Of a DNA stretch of 12,012 nucleotides, positions 6,615 to 12,012 are shown piece after piece. The stretch spans positions 1-12,012 of the forward strand of contig CALLCD010000216.1 in the NCBI GenBank assembly GCA_938049795.1. The letters are read 5' to 3'. The notes under the pieces are model-generated. The model saw only the letters and a program-made list of their open reading frames with translations. It was not told the DNA's origin and searched no databases. Made by a program: the position numbers and the translations under genes. Source of the DNA: an uncultured Hyphomonadaceae bacterium. GTDB taxonomy: Bacteria; Pseudomonadota; Alphaproteobacteria; Caulobacterales; Hyphomonadaceae. The number at the start of each line of letters is the position of its first letter. Position 1 is the stretch's first letter.

Positions 6615-7811
6615 TTATGCATACTGCATCAGCAGCTTGATCAGAGCCGCCTGATTGGTTGCGCCCGTTTTCCGGTATATTGATTTGAGGACATTGCGTG
6701 CCGTGCCCGTGGCGATGTCACACTTGCACGCCGCCATAGCGACGGACGTGCATTCGGTGAAGGCGCGTGCAAACCGCACTTCCGAAGGCGTTAACCCGAA
6801 CGCCGTGGCAATATTGCATTCAAAACCTGAGGCGATCGTGGCATTTTCAACAAAGACTCGGAGGATGACCCTTGGCTGCTTTGGCCCCAATAACCTTCTG
6901 TCTGGACACCGGCTTACGGGAAATGGATCAATCTGGACAATCATTGTGGTGTTGTGACCTTGCACTTTGACAATCCTTGGCCCGGCTGGTTTCAACTCAT
7001 CCCGCCTCTCTGGACAGATACCGGCCTTGATGGCATTTCGCAGCTCGGCGTCACTTCTCCCGCCATTAAGCCGAATGCGGCCATTTTGATGAACAAGACA
7101 ATCATTTTGAGCGATGATTGTCTTGAGACAGTCGTCCAGATGAATGACGCTGCCATCTGCATCTAACACGGCAACCCCACATCTTGCCCTGCCCCGCGCG
7201 CATGCCACGGCGTGTGCGATCTCCGCCTCCTCGCGCATGGAGTGTTCCAGAATAAAGGACTGACGGAGGTGGGGCGTCAGATGCTGCAACGTTCTTACGT
7301 CATCCTCATTGAAGTCGGCTCGGTGTAGATGTCTGTAAAACACAATATGTGCGTTCGGTGTCTGGCGATCATCGGTGCCGCTAAGACAGGCAAAAAGCGC
7401 TGTGGGGGCACCGATCACCTTTTGCCAGTCATTGTAGAACTCGGAGCCTTCGAAAGAGGCCGTATCGACCCATTCGTGCAATGTCGCAATATATCCGGAT
7501 CGGTATTTGCGTTTGCGCGTCAGTTCAATCAGCAGGGGGTCCTTGTGATGGTAGTCGGCGGCATATTTCTGCATATGATTGCCGCAGCAATCGCTACCAT
7601 AATACGAGATGATGGCAGCGGTTTCGAGGGGCTGATCTTGCCCGATATGGGTCCGGGACCAAGATGTGAACAGAACCGCCACTTGCGCATCCAGAAGCCC
7701 GCACAAAGCACGCAGAATGTCGGGCCATCTGGTTCTTGACTCAATATCACCGTAGATATGCGTGATCGTGTCCAGAACTTCCCTCTTCACGCTGTCCTTC
7801 GTTCCATGCAC
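6615..7811 (-). CDS. LuxR-type transcriptional regulator with N-terminal sensory region
   Basis: Predicted 398-residue cytoplasmic regulator. The C-terminal helix-turn-helix (about 337-397) has the LuxR/FixJ pattern: F-G-L-T-P-S-E-V-R-F-A at 338-348, an I-A-T-G-T-A-R-N-V-L-K-S-I-Y-R-K-T-G recognition region at 366-383, and a final A-A-L-I-K-L-L. The upstream part (about 1-320) shows two globular blocks, about 10-180 and 195-320. They look like PAS- or GAF-type sensor folds, but I see no residue pattern that names a ligand. Several cysteines (for example C75, C76, C362, C364) could be redox or metal related. I chose the GTG at 7811 because AGGAGGAGG lies seven bases before it; the GTG at 7835 would overlap that ribosome site. 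It converges with the CRP-like gene, with 25 bases between the stops, and has a perfect CRP site 167 to 182 bases upstream. Targets are unknown. No autoinducer synthase is present, so quorum sensing is not implied. Confidence 0.82.
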   Translation of the reverse strand: MHGTKDSVKREVLDTITHIYGDIESRTRWPDILRALCGLLDAQVAVLFTSWSRTHIGQDQPLETAAIISYYGSDCCGNHMQKYAADYHHKDPLLIELTRKRKYRSGYIATLHEWVDTASFEGSEFYNDWQKVIGAPTALFACLSGTDDRQTPNAHIVFYRHLHRADFNEDDVRTLQHLTPHLRQSFILEHSMREEAEIAHAVACARGRARCGVAVLDADGSVIHLDDCLKTIIAQNDCLVHQNGRIRLNGGRSDAELRNAIKAGICPERRDELKPAGPRIVKVQGHNTTMIVQIDPFPVSRCPDRRLLGPKQPRVILRVFVENATIASGFECNIATAFGLTPSEVRFARAFTECTSVAMAACKCDIATGTARNVLKSIYRKTGATNQAALIKLLMQYA

Positions 7812-7977
7812 TGCGTTTCCTCCTCCTGCGCGCACTCGAGATCAGATCGAGCAACTTCAACTGATCGAGAATAGGTCCCGGGAACCGTTGCGGGCTCACC
7901 CTCCGAACGGCACATCCCGACTTGCTGGAGCACCAGACAAATCGTAGCCTTACTCAAAGGATACCCGCATCTATGTC

Positions 7978-7993
7978 TGTGACATTCATCACA
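7978..7993 (+). promoter_or_regulatory. Second perfect CRP-type operator, upstream of the LuxR-type gene
   Basis: TGTGACATTCATCACA is again an exact TGTGA-N6-TCACA core. It is 167 bases from the LuxR-type start on one side and 243 bases from the membrane-regulator start on the other. A TACGAT on the minus strand (7946-7941) could be a -10 box but would put the site near -51.5, an unusual position. On the plus strand a TATACG at 7998-8003 is close enough to suggest repression. Which gene it controls is therefore open. Confidence 0.75.
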
Positions 7994-8049
7994 GCACTAT
8001 ACGGTTTGGGCCCACCGAACTTGATGGACACTCAATCCCTGTCGCTGTT

Positions 8050-8059
8050 TCGTTAACGA
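8050..8059. promoter_or_regulatory. Candidate operator palindrome TCGTTAACGA
   Basis: Perfect 10-base palindrome in the gap upstream of the membrane regulator. Its centre is 37 bases from the centre of the palindrome at 8086-8097. No binding protein can be named. Confidence 0.25.
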
Positions 8060-8085
8060 TCTTCGGTTTGCTGGTTCGAGCACTT

Positions 8086-8097
8086 GCAAAATTTTGC
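8086..8097. promoter_or_regulatory. Candidate operator palindrome GCAAAATTTTGC
   Basis: Perfect 12-base AT-cored palindrome, 140 to 151 bases before the membrane regulator start. The form suits a dimeric helix-turn-helix protein, possibly the neighbouring regulator itself. This is inference only. Confidence 0.3.
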
Positions 8098-8187
8098 GCT
8101 CCATCAATAGTCCAATTGGGCCTGCATCTCCTGCTCATTCACTGTTTGGATTGATTTATGGAGACGAACTTCTGTGAGGGAAATGCA

Positions 8188-8244
8188 ATGAAACGAAACG
8201 AACCCGAAAAAGCCCTACATAACCACTTGAAAAAGCATGGATAA
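8188..8244 (+). CDS. Possible 18-residue leader ORF overlapping the membrane-regulator start
   Basis: ATG at 8188 is preceded by GAGGG with about nine bases of spacing, a better ribosome site than that of the next gene. It encodes a short basic peptide, M-K-R-N-E-P-E-K-A-L-H-N-H-L-K-K-H-G, and stops at TAA 8242-8244. The membrane-regulator ATG at 8237 lies inside its last codons, so its translation could be coupled to the longer gene. At this length the ORF may be chance. Confidence 0.35.
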   Translation: MKRNEPEKALHNHLKKHG

Positions 8245-9061
8245 ATATTTTCGCCCTCCACCTTCAGATGCTCCAGTCTTCGATGAATTGTTCGCTCGTA
8301 TTTGGACTCTCGGGCTTGGACAAGTGCTCGACAAGCATGGAGATTCACAACCTTGGACCGCCGCCAAACTTGAGGAAGCGCTGGGCTTGCAGGGGTACAC
8401 GATCAATCAGCGCACAATTGAATACTGGAAAGCAGGCACCACCCTTCCGGGCGGCAAAAATATTCGTGCGCTCGCCCGCATCATATCAGAGCCGGCTGAT
8501 TATGATGCATGGCTCATGGCGCTTATCCAAAGCGTCCAACGGCAAAAGAAAATGGGGACACAGGAAAAAGACGCCGAACACGTATCGCCGCCATCTGACA
8601 TCGAAGGGCCAAATGAGGTCCAGTCGAAACTTACCAAGGGCAAATTGGCCAAAATGGCTGCGATCGGTTTCTTGGCTGTGCCCTTGATATCTGCAGGCCT
8701 CTATCTCGCCATGCAGCCACAAATCACCAAGCTCAAGATTTGCGATGGTGCCCATTTTTCGGTCGATACGCTGACGTGCGATCACCATATGGAGATGCTC
8801 CCGAAGGGCATCAAAAAGATATATGTGAGCTTTGGCTTCCGAAACGTCCCACGCGGGGAAGTGTTCCACCGGATCTGGTTTTATGACGGGATGCAATTTC
8901 TGACAAAGGAAAGTCGATACATCGAACCGTGGGAAGGTTGGACCTGGATCGGAAATCAGGACCCTGAAGCCCCAACGGCAAACCCCATGACCTCAGGCGA
9001 ATACACCCTACAAGTTCGCGTCCGCGACACGATCGAAGTTGCAAGTTTTACCATTGAGTGA
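8237..9061 (+). CDS. Predicted membrane-tethered HTH protein with extracytoplasmic beta-rich domain
   Basis: Predicted 274-residue inner-membrane protein; I do not recognise a named family. Residues about 38-100 look like a Cro/XRE-style helix-turn-helix: K-L-E-E-A-L-G at 44-50, Y-T-I-N-Q-R-T-I-E-Y-W at 54-64, then N-I-R-A-L-A-R-I-I at 75-83. A polar linker (about 103-130) leads to lysines 131, 134, 136 and 139 and one hydrophobic span at about 139-158. This predicts a cytoplasmic N terminus and an outside C terminus. The outside part has C169 and C181, a possible disulfide, and a tryptophan- and tyrosine-rich beta region (about 194-274) ending in Y-T-L-Q-V-R-V-R-D. Its pattern vaguely recalls DUF2914-like ligand-binding sandwiches. 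The local ribosome site is weak and a small ORF overlaps the start. It is followed, with a four-base overlap, by a small membrane protein. A ToxR-like one-component membrane regulator is the likeliest role; a non-regulatory envelope protein is the alternative. Confidence 0.65.
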   Translation: MDKYFRPPPSDAPVFDELFARIWTLGLGQVLDKHGDSQPWTAAKLEEALGLQGYTINQRTIEYWKAGTTLPGGKNIRALARIISEPADYDAWLMALIQSVQRQKKMGTQEKDAEHVSPPSDIEGPNEVQSKLTKGKLAKMAAIGFLAVPLISAGLYLAMQPQITKLKICDGAHFSVDTLTCDHHMEMLPKGIKKIYVSFGFRNVPRGEVFHRIWFYDGMQFLTKESRYIEPWEGWTWIGNQDPEAPTANPMTSGEYTLQVRVRDTIEVASFTIE

Positions 9062-9216
9062 CTGCCACAACCCAAACGGGCAAAAAGCGACGTGTCTGGC
9101 AAATCAAAAGATTGCTGAATAGCAGCCTAGTCGTATGGTTGGGCATCTGGGCGATTGGTGTGGGTGCGTCGTTTTCTGCGAACTTTATCCTCAATAAATA
9201 TTGGGTTTTCAAATAG
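9058..9216 (+). CDS. 52-residue single-span membrane protein coupled to the membrane regulator
   Basis: A GTG start overlaps the preceding TGA as GTGA, the classical translational-coupling arrangement, and the frame stays open to TAG at 9214-9216. The product has a basic N terminus (K-K-R-R at 9-12, K17-R18), then one hydrophobic segment at about 22-46 and a short tail N-K-Y-W-V-F-K. It should sit in the inner membrane with its N terminus in the cytoplasm. No ribosome site is evident, so expression probably depends on the upstream gene. The tail resembles the end of the second helix of GtrA-type proteins (N-F-L-L-N-R-x-W-x-F), but the protein is too short to be one. A ToxS-like helper role is a guess from layout. 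Confidence 0.55.
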   Translation: MTATTQTGKKRRVWQIKRLLNSSLVVWLGIWAIGVGASFSANFILNKYWVFK

Positions 9217-9330
9217 CCATCACTTATGGATTGCGTGGACGCGGGAAGTTTCGTAAGGGGTGTTCGGGGCGTGGCCATAGAGGGACCGCGCGCTGTCCTC
9301 CCGTGAATTTATAAGAGACCAAAGATTGCT

Positions 9331-12012
9331 ATGAAGACTCTTCTCCGCGCCAGCGCGTCCGCGCTTAGCGTCAGCCTTTTGCTGTCGATGATACCTGCTT
9401 CCGCGCAGGAGACCGTACCCACCCAAACCCCCGATGACGGTGCCGAGCGCACGCTGGACCGCGTCGTGATCACCGGCTCGCTTATCCGCCGGCAATCGCA
9501 AGCCGATCTCGCCTCCCCGCTTGATACGGTGACCAATCTTGATCTTGAAAATATCGGCGCGCAGAACCTTGCCGACCTGACCCAGACGCTGACCATCAAT
9601 ACCGGCGCGCAGAATAATCCGGATGCGTTTACCCAAGGCGGCACGACCGGCACATCGAACATCAATCTGCGCGGGCTGGGCGTTGGCTCGACGCTGGTTC
9701 TGCTCAATGGCAGACGGCAGACGCTTTCGGCCGCGCCAACCAATGACGGCATCAATTTTGTCGACACAGCCTCGCTTGTGCCTCTGATTGCGGTGCAGCG
9801 CGTCGAGATATTGAAAGACGGCGCGTCCACGCTTTATGGCTCAGACGCGGTGGCCGGTGTGGCGAACTTTATCACGCGCGAAGACTATGACGGCGTGCTG
9901 GTATCTGGCGACTATTCGAACCATTTGAGCCAGGGCGAGTATGAAGAGTTCAACATTCAGGGCCTTGTCGGCAAGACGTTTGGCGATCTGTCTTTGCTCG
10001 CTGCGGTGAGCTATCTTGACCGGACGGCGCTGGATACGACCGAACGCCGCCTGTCGCGGACACCGAACATCGTCAATGGCGTGACGCTTCAACCGGGGGA
10101 TGACACGTCCAATCTGGGCAATCCGGGCGCGTTTTTTGGTGTGCCGGGCTTTCCCGCCAGCGCGCCGGTCATTGATCCGGGCTGTCTGGCGGCGGGCGGT
10201 GTGCCGAATATTATCTCTGCGACGCCGGCCGGTGTGCCCGATGTCGGTCTTTGCGGGTTTGACTTTGGCGGCTTTTTCAATCTCGTGCCAGACGAACAGC
10301 GGCTAAGCATTTTCACCTCGGCCAAGTTCGAGCTCAACGCCAACACCACGCTGCGGGCAGAGTTTGGCTATGCCGACAATGACTCCACACGCGGCAACTC
10401 ACCCACCTTCCCCTTCTTGCAAACCGGCGTTTCGGTTGTGCCTGACTTCAATCCAAACAATATTTTCGGGGCAAATGTCGTCTTCTTTGGCCGCGCGAGC
10501 GGTGTTGACGGGGAGATTTCACCAGCGACCAATAACAGCGAAACATGGCGCTTTTCGACCACCCTCGACGGCAGCTTCGAAACAGATGTCCTGCGCAATG
10601 GGAATTACACGCTCAGCCTTACCCATGCCGAGAATGACTTTGTCAATCGCACTGAAGACACGGTGACCGACAGGTTCGCATGTGCCTTGCGCGGCTTTGA
10701 CGCCGTGCCCGCGTTCAATGCGGCGACCGGGCTTGATTGCACCGCAAATAATCCGTTCCTGACGGCCAATGGCGCGAGCATTCCTGCCAATGGGACATTC
10801 TTCAACCCCTTCGCCAGCGCCATCGGAACCGGCCAAAACGCGGCCCTGATTGATTATGTGGTCGAGACTTTGCAAGCCAATCGTGCGGCGGAGTTAACCG
10901 TTGTCGAGGGCGTCATCGGCGGAGATGTTTTCGACTTGCCTGCGGGTCCACTGAGCATTGCCATCGGCGCGCAGTATCGCAATCAGGATATTTCAGCGAC
11001 ATTTGACGAGATTGGCCAGAATGACGGATTTGCCTTCCTGATTGGCGAGCAGGCCTTTACTGGCGGACAATCCGTATACGCTCTTTTTGGTGAGGCCGCG
11101 ATCCCGCTGACAGACTGGGCCGATTTGCAAGTGGCCGTCCGGTTTGAAGATTATGGCGGCAGCATCGGATCGACCGTGGACCCGAAAGTGGCGCTCTTGC
11201 TGCGTCCGACCGATCAGATATCCTTACGCGGATCATTCTCGACATCTTTCCGCGCGCCATCGACCTTCCAGACCCAAGGCCAATCGACGACATTGCAGCA
11301 AGTGGCTGATCCGGTGGTGGGCGGCAATGCCTTTGTCGCGGTACGGGCGGTTGGCAATGCTAATCTTGCGCCAGAAGATTCCATCGCCTTCAATATTGGC
11401 GGGACTTGGGAGCCGCTTGAGGGGCTGCAGTTCAATGTCGATTACTTCAATTTCGACTTCTCCGACGCGATCATCCAGACCGCACCCCAAGCCATCGTCA
11501 ATGCCGACCCGAACGGACCGGCGGTTGTTCGCAGTCCGGCTGGCACGATTATTCAGGTCAATAATAGTTTCGTAAATGCCGCCTCGATTGAAACCTCCGG
11601 CATAGACTTTTCGGTCCGCTGGGCGCTTGATACCGCGTTCGGCACGTTCACGCCGAGCTTTATCGGAACTTATGTGCTCGACTATGATCTTGATGATCCG
11701 CTTGCGGGCAATGTCAGCGGCGCGGGAAATCGCAACTTTACGAATTTCGGCTCCCCTACCCCGGAACTGCGCTTTAATGCGGGGCTTGAATACAGCTATG
11801 GCCCGCACAGCCTCAACCTGTTTGGCCGGTATATTGATAGCTATACGGACGACCAAAACGATCTACCCATTGATGAGGATTTCCGGCTTGATGTCCAGTA
11901 TGGGGTCAGCCTGAACGAGTTCATCAATCGCGAACAGGCTGCGCGTTTTACGGTTGGTGTGCGCAATGCGTTCGGCGCGCGTCCACCGAGCGTGAACACA
12001 AATGGCGGATTT
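9331..12012 (+). CDS. TonB-dependent outer-membrane receptor (3' end beyond window)
   Basis: An outer-membrane transporter driven by TonB-ExbBD; 894 codons are present and the frame is open at the right edge. A signal peptide spans 1-25, with cleavage after A-S-A before Q26. A TonB-box-like R-V-V-I-T-G-S at 44-50 precedes the plug domain: N-L-R-G-L-G at 112-117, L-N-G-R-R at 125-129, and R-V-E-I-L-K-D-G-A-S-T-L-Y-G-S at 157-171 followed by A-V-A-G-V-A-N-F. The barrel then runs on, with cysteines in predicted surface loops and the R-G-S-F-S-T-S-F-R-A-P-S segment shared by the family. Length and style match the large receptors common in Caulobacterales, Hyphomonadaceae and sphingomonads. The substrate cannot be told; siderophore, peptide, glycan or vitamin uptake are all possible. 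It starts 114 bases after the small membrane protein, so it may share regulation with that pair or have its own promoter. The leader shows no strong ribosome site. Confidence 0.92.
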   Translation, partial: MKTLLRASASALSVSLLLSMIPASAQETVPTQTPDDGAERTLDRVVITGSLIRRQSQADLASPLDTVTNLDLENIGAQNLADLTQTLTINTGAQNNPDAFTQGGTTGTSNINLRGLGVGSTLVLLNGRRQTLSAAPTNDGINFVDTASLVPLIAVQRVEILKDGASTLYGSDAVAGVANFITREDYDGVLVSGDYSNHLSQGEYEEFNIQGLVGKTFGDLSLLAAVSYLDRTALDTTERRLSRTPNIVNGVTLQPGDDTSNLGNPGAFFGVPGFPASAPVIDPGCLAAGGVPNIISATPAGVPDVGLCGFDFGGFFNLVPDEQRLSIFTSAKFELNANTTLRAEFGYADNDSTRGNSPTFPFLQTGVSVVPDFNPNNIFGANVVFFGRASGVDGEISPATNNSETWRFSTTLDGSFETDVLRNGNYTLSLTHAENDFVNRTEDTVTDRFACALRGFDAVPAFNAATGLDCTANNPFLTANGASIPANGTFFNPFASAIGTGQNAALIDYVVETLQANRAAELTVVEGVIGGDVFDLPAGPLSIAIGAQYRNQDISATFDEIGQNDGFAFLIGEQAFTGGQSVYALFGEAAIPLTDWADLQVAVRFEDYGGSIGSTVDPKVALLLRPTDQISLRGSFSTSFRAPSTFQTQGQSTTLQQVADPVVGGNAFVAVRAVGNANLAPEDSIAFNIGGTWEPLEGLQFNVDYFNFDFSDAIIQTAPQAIVNADPNGPAVVRSPAGTIIQVNNSFVNAASIETSGIDFSVRWALDTAFGTFTPSFIGTYVLDYDLDDPLAGNVSGAGNRNFTNFGSPTPELRFNAGLEYSYGPHSLNLFGRYIDSYTDDQNDLPIDEDFRLDVQYGVSLNEFINREQAARFTVGVRNAFGARPPSVNTNGGF

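Larger units (their letters stand above)
7812..8236. other. 425-base divergent regulatory gap
   Basis: This gap separates the LuxR-type gene (minus strand) from the membrane regulator (plus strand). It carries a CRP site at 7978-7993, a 10-base palindrome at 8050-8059, a 12-base palindrome at 8086-8097 and a short leader-like ORF starting at 8188. Apart from that short ORF it appears non-coding. I could not assign core promoter boxes for either flanking gene. Confidence 0.6.

Noticed and set aside
8070..8083. GGTTCGAGC, resembling a tRNA T-loop
   Set aside because: No acceptor, D or anticodon stems could be folded around it on either strand.
9220..11856. Long open frames on the minus strand and in the other plus frame across the receptor gene
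   Set aside because: They are shadows of the GC-rich receptor coding sequence: no domain, poor starts, and low-complexity arginine/serine-rich translations.

Overview
The window looks like an accessory-rich stretch of an alphaproteobacterial chromosome. The evidence is a typical alphaproteobacterial TonB-dependent receptor, a CRP-type regulator, a long LuxR-type regulator, moderately GC-rich coding and GcrA-like 'WT..E' helix-turn-helix sequence. The Hyphomonadaceae/Caulobacterales/Parvularculales neighbourhood is a guess from general resemblance, not a proven placement. No rRNA, tRNA, CRISPR array or intact transposase was found.

Region 1 (about 1-4700) looks like a defence or DNA-conflict cassette. 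A RecQ-type helicase fused to a ComF-like phosphoribosyltransferase (PRTase) is followed on the minus strand by a DprA/SLOG-family protein. Stop and start overlap as TGATG, so the two are very probably translationally coupled. Convergent to them, and overlapping the end of the dprA-like gene by 26 bases, is a gene for a Myb/SANT-like DNA-binding domain joined to a TnsA-like PD-(D/E)XK nuclease. A PRTase with a DprA-like partner is the composition of the known ShosTA toxin-antitoxin defence pair. Here the PRTase is carried by a helicase whose zinc-binding cysteines are gone, and a nuclease lies alongside. This is the best candidate for an under-described system in the window.

Region 2 (about 4664-6600) is a cyclic-nucleotide signalling remnant. 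A class III nucleotidyl cyclase gene with a zinc ribbon is cut off halfway through its catalytic domain. Divergent from it is an intact CRP-like regulator that keeps the cAMP-contacting and DNA-contacting residues of E. coli CRP. The gap between them holds a perfect TGTGA-N6-TCACA site, placed as expected for a class II activated promoter of the regulator itself. Two strong hairpins follow in the presumed leader.

Region 3 (about 6600-8240) holds a LuxR-type regulator convergent with the CRP-like gene. A second perfect CRP site lies in its upstream region, so it is a likely target of the same regulator. The 8030-8240 stretch carries two perfect short palindromes and a tiny leader-like ORF.

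Region 4 (8237-12012) carries a predicted inner-membrane protein with a cytoplasmic helix-turn-helix, one membrane span and an extracytoplasmic beta-rich domain. It overlaps, as GTGA, a 52-residue single-span membrane protein. Then comes a large TonB-dependent outer-membrane receptor that runs off the right edge. The first two resemble a ToxR/ToxS-style arrangement and could control the receptor, which is inference from layout only.
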